DNA of 64,000 nt from Lachnospiraceae bacterium NK4A179 (GTDB lineage: Bacteria > Bacillota > Clostridia > Lachnospirales > Lachnospiraceae), in the NCBI GenBank assembly GCA_000421045.1, contig ATWC01000009.1, positions 34,589-98,588 of the forward strand, read 5' to 3'. A program made the position numbers and the translations under genes. Under the pieces are notes generated by a model. The model searched no databases. It worked only from the letters and a program-made list of their open reading frames with translations, and was not told the origin of the DNA. Of this stretch, positions 8,243 to 17,373 are shown piece by piece. Positions within the stretch are counted from its first letter, which is position 1. Each line of letters begins with the position of its first letter.

Positions 8243-9785
8243 GGAACTGTTTGAATGTCAGGCGCCGGACGGAGTGTATGATCACTTCACGGCGGAACTG
8301 AAAAGGTATATGGACGAAGGCGGCAGGATAGGAAATATAAGCGTTGCCGCTCTTGTTCTTACGCTTATCGTTTATTATCTTCTGAAAAGAAGACCGGTTG
8401 CAGACAGGCAGACTGAGAGTATCTTGAAGCTTTTGGGCGCAGCTTATAAGGATAAGGGATACAGAGCTGCATTCTGGACGATAATGAGGGAATCATCTGA
8501 AGCGATGCCGGAGGATGAGTTCTTTGCTGCAGCTCCCGGGCTTGAGCGCAGAGTAACTAACGATGATATAGATGAGCTATTTGCTTTTGTGGAATATGAG
8601 ATAATCAGATACAGAGAAGTCGGTGAAAGAGAGCGACTTTTGGGTCTGCTTGATGTGTGCCGTGTAAGATACAGGTCTGCTGATATCTTTTCTCATCTGG
8701 GACGCTTGAAAAAAGAAAAGAAGGATGTAGTACCAAGGCATGTGGCTGCGGCCGTTAACTTTTTGAAGCAGTATAATCCCGAAAGTATAAAGGCATATCT
8801 GGACCGTTATGTTGTGGGACAGGATGACAGTAAGCGCATTCTTTCTGCTGCGGTCTACAATCATTACCTGAGGCTTGCAAACCCGGACGAGCATCTTCTC
8901 AAATCAAATGTATTACTGATCGGCCCTACGGGCTGTGGAAAGACAGAACTTATAAGAAGACTCACATCGCTTGTAAATGTGCCGGTTACCGTGACAGACT
9001 TCAGCGGACTGGTCGCTACACCGTGGAAAGGTCGAAACAAAGAAGAGGCACTCACTTCTCTTTATCTGAAGGCCGGGAAGGATGTAGAGCTTGCCGAATG
9101 CGGGATAGTTTTCTGCGATGAGTTTGACAAGATCATTCCGTCGAGAAGATATTCAAGAGGCGGCGATATAAATGATGAGCTGCAGGGTCAGCTGCTTGGC
9201 ATGTTTGAGGGAACTGTGCTTGATGTGCCGGTAAAAGAAGGCGGCGGATCAGAAATGATACAGATGAATACCGAAAATATACTTTTTGTCTGCGCCGGGG
9301 CTTTTGAAGGGCTTGATAAACTTGTCAAAAAGGATATCGACAAAGCCGGGATAGGATTTGGAAGCGAAGTTAAGGATAGCGATGAATTTGAACTGAATTC
9401 CGAAGTCCTTAAGACAAAGCATCTGGTTGATTATGGTATGAAACCCGAACTTGCAGGCAGACTCAATGCTGTAAGCGTACTCAAGAAGCTTGACAGGGAT
9501 GCACTTCACAGGGTTCTCACGGAGGCTGAGGACAGTATCCTTGTAAGATATATGAATGAATTCAGGGAAGACGATGAAGTGGAACTTGAATTTACTGAAG
9601 ATGCACTGGATGTGATCATAGACAGGGTGATGGATATGAACATTGGTGCAAGAGGTCTCAATTCTGTTATACACGAGATGCTGAAGACCCCGATGTTTGA
9701 GACCCCTTCAAAGGAAGGCGTGAAAGGCGTGCGCATCACAGGGGATGCAGCACGCGGTATAAGCGGACCTGAATACATATTTTGA
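8232..9785 (+). CDS. Membrane-anchored ClpX-like AAA+ ATPase
   Basis: A 517-residue protein with an acidic N-terminus, one membrane helix (about 34-51) followed by KRRP, and a cytoplasmic helical region before a ClpX-type AAA+ core. VVGQDDSKR, Walker A GPTGCGKT (231-238), Walker B FCDEFDK and GARGL are intact. The loop equivalent to GYVG is PWKGR: aromatic, basic, glycine, basic, as in the preceding paralogue. The ClpP-docking motif is a full IGFG at 374-377, unlike the MGF of the other two. Typical ClpX is soluble, so the membrane anchor is unusual and points to a role at the inner face of the membrane, perhaps like FtsH in placement. The start overlaps the upstream ClpX-like gene; the diguanylate cyclase begins right after it. 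Confidence 0.8.
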   Translation: MNDKELFECQAPDGVYDHFTAELKRYMDEGGRIGNISVAALVLTLIVYYLLKRRPVADRQTESILKLLGAAYKDKGYRAAFWTIMRESSEAMPEDEFFAAAPGLERRVTNDDIDELFAFVEYEIIRYREVGERERLLGLLDVCRVRYRSADIFSHLGRLKKEKKDVVPRHVAAAVNFLKQYNPESIKAYLDRYVVGQDDSKRILSAAVYNHYLRLANPDEHLLKSNVLLIGPTGCGKTELIRRLTSLVNVPVTVTDFSGLVATPWKGRNKEEALTSLYLKAGKDVELAECGIVFCDEFDKIIPSRRYSRGGDINDELQGQLLGMFEGTVLDVPVKEGGGSEMIQMNTENILFVCAGAFEGLDKLVKKDIDKAGIGFGSEVKDSDEFELNSEVLKTKHLVDYGMKPELAGRLNAVSVLKKLDRDALHRVLTEAEDSILVRYMNEFREDDEVELEFTEDALDVIIDRVMDMNIGARGLNSVIHEMLKTPMFETPSKEGVKGVRITGDAARGISGPEYIF

Positions 9786-9796
9786 GGGTAGTGAGA

Positions 9797-11323
9797 ATGA
9801 AGGGTAAATTCGGAAAACTGCAGTTAACCATATTACTCACAACAGTGCTGCCTATGCTCGTGATGGGCATAGTCATTACGATTTTTGCGGTGAACAATTA
9901 CAGAGATATATTTGAGGCTGAGGTAAACCGTTCGTTGTCATCTGCGGCCGGTTCGGCTGCAACCATGTTCGACGCCCTCTATCCCGGTGATTATAAGCTT
10001 GTCGAGAGTGGAAAATATGTATCGCTCTTTAAAGGTGATAAGGAACTTACAGACGATCATGCCATTGTGGACAGCTTAAAAGAAAGTACGGGAATGGATG
10101 TGACGCTTTTCTATATGGATGCGAGGATACTCACGACCATTCTTGATAAAGATGGCAACAGGACTGTCGGAAGCGGAGTTAACGGTGCTATCTTCAAAGA
10201 GATGCAGAATAAGATGAGCGCTATTTACTATACGGTGGATATAAACGGCGAAACAAACTATGTCTGCTATATACCTCTGAAGAATTCAGATGGAACGCTC
10301 GTTGGAATGATAGGAACAGGCTGCAGCGCCGAAAATGTTATAAGTAATGTGAACCGCGCGGCATGGCCCATCATAATAGTGACGGTCATTGCGACTCTGT
10401 TAGCATCTCTTATAAGTATCAGATATACAACCTATGTAGCATTATCCATAGGAGATATAAAGAAGTTCCTTCAGACAGTAATTAACGGAAGTCTGGATGC
10501 TGTTATGCGTGATAGAGCGCTTGACAGAAATGATGAGCTGGGCGATACGGCTGATGCTGCGGTAAAAATGAGGGATGCGCTGAGAGTGATGGCTGAAAAA
10601 GATCCCCTTACCATGCTCTATAACAGACGTTACGGAATGAGCCGTATGAAACAGGTACAGAATTCGGCCGGAAAGACAGGCGAGAAGTTTGCGATAGCTA
10701 TAGGTGATATAGATTTCTTCAAGAAGGTTAATGATACCTATGGCCATGATGCCGGGGATGAAGTGCTTAGATTTGTGGCGCTTGAACTGAGGCGCCTGAT
10801 GCTTGGATGCGGCTTCGCTGTAAGGTGGGGCGGTGAGGAATTCCTTCTTGTGTTTGATAAATTGGATGAGGATGCTGCAGCTGATAAGATACTGTCACTG
10901 CTTGACCTGGTAAGAGGCAGAGTGATAAGCTATGGCTCTCAGGATATAAGCATAACGATGACGTTCGGCCTTCGTGAGGGCAGCAATGACATGGATATCA
11001 ATGATATGGTCAAAGAGGCTGACGGAGCCCTTTATTACGGTAAACAGCACGGCAGAAATCAGCTGGTACGCTGTGAGGACCTGGATGCTTCCGAACTTAT
11101 CACAGAGGATGAGGCAGTACTTGCAGCCCAGACTCCCGATATTTCAGAAGAGGATGACCTCGAGAAGCTTGCAGCCTCACTTATCAGGGCGGCAGAGAAG
11201 GGGAGCGAAGCTCCCAAGACCGTTGTTACCGATACTGCTTCCTCTGATTCGGCAGCAGAGACCCTTATGCAGAAACTGGTGCTCAGTGCTGCCAGACATG
11301 CAGAAGAAGAGGGTGAAGACTGA
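9797..11323 (+). CDS. Cache-GGDEF diguanylate cyclase
   Basis: A 508-residue membrane sensor. Two membrane helices (about residues 9-30 and 190-212) enclose an extracellular single-Cache-like domain recognised by GMDVTLFYMD and an NSDGTLVGMIGTG segment. A HAMP-like linker and a GGDEF domain follow, with DPLTMLYNRR, DIDFFKKVND and an intact GGEEF (345-349), so cyclic-di-GMP synthesis is expected. The RxxD inhibitory site five residues upstream of GGEEF is missing (MLGCG there), so product inhibition by that route is unlikely. An Ala/Glu/Ser-rich tail of about 100 residues has no recognised domain. The ATG at 9797 is preferred because GAGGG (9784-9788) lies 8 bases upstream. It is the last gene of the surface protein/ClpX-like run. 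Confidence 0.87.
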   Translation: MKGKFGKLQLTILLTTVLPMLVMGIVITIFAVNNYRDIFEAEVNRSLSSAAGSAATMFDALYPGDYKLVESGKYVSLFKGDKELTDDHAIVDSLKESTGMDVTLFYMDARILTTILDKDGNRTVGSGVNGAIFKEMQNKMSAIYYTVDINGETNYVCYIPLKNSDGTLVGMIGTGCSAENVISNVNRAAWPIIIVTVIATLLASLISIRYTTYVALSIGDIKKFLQTVINGSLDAVMRDRALDRNDELGDTADAAVKMRDALRVMAEKDPLTMLYNRRYGMSRMKQVQNSAGKTGEKFAIAIGDIDFFKKVNDTYGHDAGDEVLRFVALELRRLMLGCGFAVRWGGEEFLLVFDKLDEDAAADKILSLLDLVRGRVISYGSQDISITMTFGLREGSNDMDINDMVKEADGALYYGKQHGRNQLVRCEDLDASELITEDEAVLAAQTPDISEEDDLEKLAASLIRAAEKGSEAPKTVVTDTASSDSAAETLMQKLVLSAARHAEEEGED

Positions 11324-11329
11324 TATAAT
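11324..11329 (+). promoter_or_regulatory. Candidate -10 element for tRNA-Leu
   Basis: A perfect TATAAT lies 19 bases before the tRNA and straddles the end of the GGDEF gene. No good -35 hexamer is visible at the right distance. Confidence 0.4.
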
Positions 11330-11348
11330 ACATGGAGCAGTTATCTAA

Positions 11349-11428
11349 GCGGGTGTGGCGGAATTGGCAGACGTGCCAGATTTAGGTTCTGGTGGGCAAC
11401 CGTGCAGGTTCAAATCCTGTCACCCGCA
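11349..11428 (+). tRNA. tRNA-Leu (UAG)
   Basis: The acceptor stem pairs GCGGGTG (11349-11355) with CACCCGC (11421-11427). The anticodon stem CCAGA/TCTGG encloses TTTAGGT, giving anticodon TAG at 11383-11385. The T-arm has GGTTCAAATCC. CCA is not encoded. Confidence 0.95.
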
Positions 11429-11433
11429 TTGAC

Positions 11434-11482
11434 AAAACTCCGGGATTCCTTAATTATCAAAGGATTCCTGGAGTTTTTATTT
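11434..11482 (+). terminator. Terminator after tRNA-Leu
   Basis: AAACTCCGGGATTCCTT and AAGGATTCCTGGAGTTTT form a long, slightly imperfect stem, followed by TTTTTATTT. Confidence 0.8.
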
Positions 11483-11698
11483 CTACGTAGACTGCAGTGC
11501 GGCGGTGCATATGTGTTCATTCCGGACCCCTGAGCTGCGGAGATACCGATCATGAGCAGATGCTTAGCGAACAGCGCTATGCGGTGTGAGCGCTCGCCTG
11601 CGAAGGGTTTAGGAAGGAACCACATATCACCGCCAAAGCACTGCTAAAACACCTCTGAAGCACTGTATCAAACCCTGAACTACACGCGTTCTGTCATA
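11483..11698. other. Non-coding stretch between tRNA-Leu and the BspA-like gene
   Basis: No convincing gene. It is GC-richer than typical intergenic sequence here and contains AGCGCT-type short palindromic pieces near 11570-11595. The TGCTTAGCGAAC at about 11560 resembles the core of the dispersed repeat at 53.6 and 63.9 kb, but the similarity does not extend. Confidence 0.4.
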
Positions 11699-11701
11699 CA
11701 T

Positions 11702-11737
11702 AAAAATCCCCTCCTGTGATGCCACAGGAGGGGATTT
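11702..11737 (-). terminator. Terminator of the BspA-like gene
   Basis: A perfect 15-bp stem AAATCCCCTCCTGTG/CACAGGAGGGGATTT (11704-11718, 11723-11737) with loop ATGC. Read on the minus strand it ends in a run of T, placed about 30 bases after the stop of the minus-strand gene. Confidence 0.9.
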
Positions 11738-11766
11738 AAGTTTACCTATCTGCAGTTCTTAAGTTC

Positions 11767-14700
11767 TTAGTTCTCTTCAGACTTAGCACTGAAGCTCTCT
11801 GCAAATTTGTTGTAAGCATTCTTGATCATTTCTGCTATTGAGATGTCTGCAGCTACGATCTTGAACTTAACTGTCTTGGTTCCGCCGTATTCTCCGATAC
11901 CACGGATGACTGCCTTGCCTGAACCCTTGTTTACGTTCTTTGAGCAGGATTCAACAATGTAGTCTGTGCCGGGTTTGAGGACTGCACCGTTAGAAGCTTT
12001 TACTGTGAAGTCACTTGCTTCAGGTGTGATAGCCTCGCCGGTGTAGGTTTTCTTGTTGGCAGCGATGAACTTTGCGGACTTGATCTTGTGAGCCTTGTCA
12101 GTGATGCTGAAGCTGCCTGTAGCAATTCCGGCATACATGCCCTTAAGAGTCACTGTAACCTTTACTTGGGTTCCTACATTTACGGTAGCCTTCTTGAATG
12201 CCTCGGATCCTTCGTATTTGGTTGAACCGATGGTGTAGAGGATATTTGATTCATCGTAATCAACGCCTGCTTTAAGAAGCTTGCCGTTGCTGCCATCATA
12301 AAGTGTTACCTTGCCTACAGGTGTCTTGCCGACTGCAAAGATCGAATCTGTTGTTGATACGATAACTGTCTTAGAGCCTGCGTTGCTGCGTCTTCTGATG
12401 ATGCTGAAAGGAATACGCTGCTCGCCCTTGTAGTCGCCGATACCTGTGATGATGATCTGAGGAAGGTTTGCACCGGTTATTGAGGTGTCAGTAGGTACTG
12501 TCACTTCATTGTTAGTATAGCTTACTCTGTAATCAACGCCCTCTGTGAGCTGTACGCCCTTGAAGGAAACGCTTACTGCAGGTGTAGCGCCGCCCTTTGA
12601 ATAAGGAGCCTTAAAGTACTTTCCGTTTGCATCATAGCTTCCGCTTTCTGTGATATTTACGGAAGCTTCCTTCAGGTCATAAACGCTGCTGCGAACGATC
12701 TTGAAGGTTGCCTTCTTTGAACCGCAGTAGGTTGTGTTTCCTTCAGCGGGAAGGATGTATACGGTTGCTTTGCCGACCTTTGTTGCATTTACAAATACTG
12801 CACGTACTCCACCGCTTGTGAAGCCGTTTGCTTTGTTGAGTACTACGTTTGCTGCGCCTGTTACACTTACGTTAATGGTTTCATTTAAGCTTGCATCTGT
12901 GCCTGTGTAGTTTGCGGGACCAACTTTAACCTTTGTTTTTGAAAGGCTTACGCCGCTTCCGACAGTTACAAGGCAGGTAGTTGTGCCTGTGCAGCTTCCC
13001 CTACCTTCAAGAGTTACAAGGAAGGTTCCGTTAGTTGCAAATGTTGCTTTCTTACGCTTTGCGTCGATAATGGCATTTCCTGATGCTTCTTTGATAATGA
13101 AGTCTTTTCCTGCTTTAAGCTTTGCACCGTTCATCATAACTACAGGTGTGAATTTAGCTTTGCCGGTTGCAAATGCTGCATCGGGTACTTCTGCATTTGC
13201 GATGTTAAGCGGAGCGATGGTGAAGGGTACGATCTTTGTTCCCTTGTACTGGCCCTTGCCCTTAATGAGGATGTAAGGAGCCTTTAACATCTTCGCAGTT
13301 TCAGGAGTTACGTCTGTTGCATCAAATACTTTCTTGTTGTTCTTGTAGCTGAGTGTGTAATCTTTCTTATATCTTAACTTCTTGCCGTTGTAGTATACAT
13401 CGGGAACGGGCTTAACTGTCTTGCCTGTGTATGATGCCTTGTATACCTTGTTTCCTGAACCGTCATGGAAATCAGCCCAAAGACCTGCATGAACAGGTTT
13501 GAAGAGAGCTGTGATGGTGAGGGAACCGCCTTCAACGATGGCAGGTATCTCAAACTCAACGGTATTATCGTTTCTGCTGCTGTCATATTTTATTACGACA
13601 GATTGTCCGTTTTCAGATTCGATCTTTACGCCTGCGAATACATATCCTTCATTGGGAGTAGCAGTAGCAGTAACCTTGTCACCTACATGCAGATTATCTG
13701 CATTGCTTAAATTAAGACCACCGTTTTTGGACTTGGCAGGGCTTAATGCAAGCGGTGTAAGGTTTAATGATACGCTTACGATAACATCATCTGCAGGCAT
13801 TCTGAAGGTTGTCTTTTCTTCAACTGTAGGATCAGATACGCGTACTTCGTTTCCAGCAGAATCCCTTACATCCCAGTGGTCAAATTCATAACCGGGAAGG
13901 TGTGTGCAGGTTACTGTTACGTTGCCGCCTTCCACTTCTTCAGTCTTATCGGCAGTGATAGTAGCACCGGAAACTGTTGCTACAGCGATCCCATATGAAA
14001 GACCGCCTACTTCTACATTAAAGCTCATCCTGAGACCATCTGCTGTCAAAACATCTATCTTGGCCGTGCCTCTGCTCAGAGCTTTGATGGTAACGTTGCT
14101 GTGATCGTCTCCGTCGGACTCGGAATCATTGTAGGTAAATTCAGCAACGCCGGGGTTTGAGCAGCTCCACCTTGTATATTTATAATAGGTAGCATTTGCA
14201 GGTGTAAGAGCTGCAGTGAATACGATCGATGTATCAGGTTTCATCTTTACCGTGTCATTGTCACTTATTGTAACAGTTTCACCGGTTTTGGGATTCTTAT
14301 ATGTTACTTTGACATCGGTTGCAATTATTGCATTTGATTCTTCCTGTCCATTCCAGTTGTAATCCCAGTGTGCATCCATGAGAGCATCATTGTCGCCTTT
14401 AAACTTGTCGGTACCCTCGAGAGCCTTTCTTTCAGTATAAGTGCCCTGGAAATAAACGAATAAAAGGTTTTTACAATTCCTGAATGCGCCTTTTTCGATG
14501 GTCTTTACCTTTCCGAGGTGGATCTTTGTAAGACCTTCACAGCCGTTGAACACACCTTCGTGGACTGTTTCAAGACTCTCAGGGAAGTAAATATCATTTA
14601 AGGATACACAGCCTGAGAATGCGTTGCTTCCTACACCTTTGAAGTTGCTCTGGGTAAGAGGGAAACTTACTTTGTTTAATGCCGTACATCCGCTAAAAGC

Positions 14701-17373
14701 ATAGTCTCCGATTGTATGGATACTCTCGGGAATATTTACTGCCTCAAGTGCTGTGCAGTCCTTGAAAGCTGATTGGCTAATAGTTACAATGTTGCTTCCG
14801 GTATCACCGAAGTCAATTGCTTTAAGTCCCTTACATTCAGCAAATACCTCTTCATTTATCTTTGTAAGATTAGTGTTGATGGCAACCCGTGTGATGCCAT
14901 CGCATTTCTTAAAGGCGCCTTTTCCTATGGTTTCTATCTGAGACGGTATTGTGATAGTACCGGTCAGTGAATCACAGTTTTCGAAGGCACTTGCTCCAAT
15001 ATTCTTTATGGTGTCAGTGAAAGTGTGAAATGTTTCGAGCTTCTCGCAGTTTTTGAACATTTGTTCAGGGATTGTACCTATATTACTGTTTATCTTAAAT
15101 GTTTTAAGAGATGTACAACCCTCGCATATTGATGGATTACTTGTGTAATCGACTTTTAATTCTGTTGCCTTTGGAGTACCATCAGATTCATATCCGTTGA
15201 CAGGGCTGATCTTTCCGTTTCCGTTTTCATCATAGTCAACTTTAACAAATACTACTCCTTTTACACCCGAAAAAAAGGTTTTTTCATTGAACTCTATATT
15301 TGTAAGAGATGTGCAATCTTTGAATGCCTGACCGTTGATCAGCAGTATTTCATTGCCGTCAGGTTTGGGAAGTGAAAAGCTTGTGATGGACTTGCATCCC
15401 ATAAAAGCACTCTTGTCTATAAATTGCACATTTGACGGTATCAGGAACTCTGTGTCAGAAGCACCGGCGGATTTAAGCTTCTCACATCCTGCAAATGCCT
15501 CCTTGGGCATTAACCAGATATCCCAATTCGTATCATATGTTACCTTTGTAAGAGAGTGGCAGTTAGCACATACACCATCTCCGAGAAGCGATACATTAGA
15601 AGGGAAGTAAATGCTTGTTAAGCCTGAATTTTTGAATGCGGCACCGCAAACATTCGCTACCCCTGTTCCTATGGAGATTCCTTTGAGCGCGGTACAGTCT
15701 TCAAAGGCAGAGGTTCCGATAATGTTAACACTATTGGGAATCTTAAGGGTATTCTGTCCTTCTGAAGTCGCCAGATGGTTACAACCCTTGAATACTTCAT
15801 TACCTATGCATTTGAAATTGCCGTCATTGGGGAATTTAAAATCGTTAAGTCCTTTACAACCCCTAAACGCGCCATCCTGTATGGTATTCAGCTGGGTGGC
15901 GCTTGTCAGATCGATCTTTGAAAATGCGATGCAGTTTTCAAAGGCAGATTTTCCAATTACTTTTGTCTTGTTGCTGATATCGAGAGTTTTTCCGTCTTCA
16001 TCAGCTCCGATCAGATCTTTGCAGCCCTTGAAGCAGCTTTCGCCATAGATTTGAACACCTGCGCATCCTCTGAGGGTCGTAAGGGCTACGCAGTCCTCAA
16101 AGGCAGATTTTCCGATATATGTGACTGAATCAGGAATAGTAATAGTTCCGATCTTAGTATTCTTGAACGCATTATCACTGACAGTCTTAAGTTTTCCGTT
16201 TGTGGGAAGTGTGACATTCGTGAGACTGCTGCAGTTCTGGAAAACTTCTTCATTGATCGTATCTTCATTTTTAAGTTTACTGATATCGATCGTTGTTAAG
16301 TTTTCACAACCTCTAAATGCCTTCTTACCTACAAAGTGGATGTTGTTATGGAGAGTGACTATATTCAGGTCTTTACAGTCCTGAAAAGCACTTTCGCCGA
16401 TTATTGTATACTGATCAGGAATCTGAAAATCAGTAAAAATTTGTCCCTCTTTAAAAGCTTCCTTACCTATTATGTGGCAGGTGAGTTCTCCGTCAAATGT
16501 TGTAGCGTTATCAACATAGACGTTGGAAACATCTTTAGAAAATGTTGCAAATTCATTATATACATCTGTGCCTGTTGTGACCTTTACAGGAAGGTTTTTT
16601 CCTTTGCTTCTACCTTTAAGAACAAGGAAAAAGTAGGTCTTTTTATTATTTTGATCAGTATCGTCTGTGATCTTGCGGACTTCAAACGTAAAAGTTCCGC
16701 CGCTGCTTTTAATGGAATCGAGTGGCTGTTTGTCGTCCTTTTCGCCAGTAGTCTTTGCTAAATAGGCTATCTCGCCATAATTCTTTTTGTCGAGAAGAGC
16801 TAATGCGTCTGCGATGGGCAGATCCTCAAGCTTGCCAACATTGGAGTCAGCATAATCCTCAACTGTTTCAGCCACAACTTCCTCGGCCTCATCCTCAGAA
16901 ACAGCGTCGTTTTCGGACACAGCTTCATCACTTGATACAGCATCATCTTTTGATACAGTATCATCTTTTGATACAGTATCGTTTTTTGTCTTTTCAGTAG
17001 GCTCAGCTGTTTCAGTGGGAGATACAGCTTCGTCTTTGGTTTCGGCTTCTTCGTCAGCTTTTGCTGTCTCTGTAGCCTTTGCTTCCTCAGTGGGAGCAGT
17101 TTTTTCTGTAGCTGCTTCGGTTACTTCTGCTTTTTCAGTAGCAGCTTCTGTAGCAGCAGCTTCAGTAGCTTCTGCTTCTTCTTTCTTCACTTCTACGGTG
17201 GCGGTAGCCTCAGTTGCGGACTCTGTCGCAGCCGTTTCAGTGAGCTTTGTCTCTTCCTTTGTGTCTTCCGCAGCATAGGCAGTAAGAGCGCCGGCAGGCA
17301 GTATGGCCTGTGCGTTCATAGCCACTGTGAGCAGAAGAGTAAGAGCTCTTGTTAACAGTTTCTTTTTTTTCAC
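11767..17373 (-). CDS. Giant secreted BspA-like leucine-rich repeat protein
   Basis: An 1868-residue secreted protein. The signal peptide ends near TAYAA (about residue 35). An acidic Thr/Glu/Ala-rich region (about 36-165) ends in hexapeptides of the DAVSKD type. About 290-985 is a long array of BspA-type LRR_5 repeats (IGKSAFEDC-like, one every ~23 residues). A Big_2-like Ig domain (about 1014-1124), a 'bacterial repeat' type region, and several C-terminal modules containing YNGKKL and YTGEAITPE-like repeats follow. There is no LPXTG, SLH or membrane helix, so it is released or held non-covalently. Such proteins are often adhesins; the ligand is unknown. The start is GTG, supported by GGAGG 7 bases upstream, and a perfect terminator follows. 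Confidence 0.85.
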   Translation of the reverse strand: MKKKKLLTRALTLLLTVAMNAQAILPAGALTAYAAEDTKEETKLTETAATESATEATATVEVKKEEAEATEAAATEAATEKAEVTEAATEKTAPTEEAKATETAKADEEAETKDEAVSPTETAEPTEKTKNDTVSKDDTVSKDDAVSSDEAVSENDAVSEDEAEEVVAETVEDYADSNVGKLEDLPIADALALLDKKNYGEIAYLAKTTGEKDDKQPLDSIKSSGGTFTFEVRKITDDTDQNNKKTYFFLVLKGRSKGKNLPVKVTTGTDVYNEFATFSKDVSNVYVDNATTFDGELTCHIIGKEAFKEGQIFTDFQIPDQYTIIGESAFQDCKDLNIVTLHNNIHFVGKKAFRGCENLTTIDISKLKNEDTINEEVFQNCSSLTNVTLPTNGKLKTVSDNAFKNTKIGTITIPDSVTYIGKSAFEDCVALTTLRGCAGVQIYGESCFKGCKDLIGADEDGKTLDISNKTKVIGKSAFENCIAFSKIDLTSATQLNTIQDGAFRGCKGLNDFKFPNDGNFKCIGNEVFKGCNHLATSEGQNTLKIPNSVNIIGTSAFEDCTALKGISIGTGVANVCGAAFKNSGLTSIYFPSNVSLLGDGVCANCHSLTKVTYDTNWDIWLMPKEAFAGCEKLKSAGASDTEFLIPSNVQFIDKSAFMGCKSITSFSLPKPDGNEILLINGQAFKDCTSLTNIEFNEKTFFSGVKGVVFVKVDYDENGNGKISPVNGYESDGTPKATELKVDYTSNPSICEGCTSLKTFKINSNIGTIPEQMFKNCEKLETFHTFTDTIKNIGASAFENCDSLTGTITIPSQIETIGKGAFKKCDGITRVAINTNLTKINEEVFAECKGLKAIDFGDTGSNIVTISQSAFKDCTALEAVNIPESIHTIGDYAFSGCTALNKVSFPLTQSNFKGVGSNAFSGCVSLNDIYFPESLETVHEGVFNGCEGLTKIHLGKVKTIEKGAFRNCKNLLFVYFQGTYTERKALEGTDKFKGDNDALMDAHWDYNWNGQEESNAIIATDVKVTYKNPKTGETVTISDNDTVKMKPDTSIVFTAALTPANATYYKYTRWSCSNPGVAEFTYNDSESDGDDHSNVTIKALSRGTAKIDVLTADGLRMSFNVEVGGLSYGIAVATVSGATITADKTEEVEGGNVTVTCTHLPGYEFDHWDVRDSAGNEVRVSDPTVEEKTTFRMPADDVIVSVSLNLTPLALSPAKSKNGGLNLSNADNLHVGDKVTATATPNEGYVFAGVKIESENGQSVVIKYDSSRNDNTVEFEIPAIVEGGSLTITALFKPVHAGLWADFHDGSGNKVYKASYTGKTVKPVPDVYYNGKKLRYKKDYTLSYKNNKKVFDATDVTPETAKMLKAPYILIKGKGQYKGTKIVPFTIAPLNIANAEVPDAAFATGKAKFTPVVMMNGAKLKAGKDFIIKEASGNAIIDAKRKKATFATNGTFLVTLEGRGSCTGTTTCLVTVGSGVSLSKTKVKVGPANYTGTDASLNETINVSVTGAANVVLNKANGFTSGGVRAVFVNATKVGKATVYILPAEGNTTYCGSKKATFKIVRSSVYDLKEASVNITESGSYDANGKYFKAPYSKGGATPAVSVSFKGVQLTEGVDYRVSYTNNEVTVPTDTSITGANLPQIIITGIGDYKGEQRIPFSIIRRRSNAGSKTVIVSTTDSIFAVGKTPVGKVTLYDGSNGKLLKAGVDYDESNILYTIGSTKYEGSEAFKKATVNVGTQVKVTVTLKGMYAGIATGSFSITDKAHKIKSAKFIAANKKTYTGEAITPEASDFTVKASNGAVLKPGTDYIVESCSKNVNKGSGKAVIRGIGEYGGTKTVKFKIVAADISIAEMIKNAYNKFAESFSAKSEEN

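Noticed and set aside
11545..11600. Third copy of the dispersed repeat
   Set aside because: Only TGCTTAGCGAAC resembles the repeat core; the similarity stops there.
15335..17278. Long plus-strand frames opposite the BspA-like gene
   Set aside because: They are shadows of a repetitive, biased minus-strand gene; no ribosome sites or family motifs.
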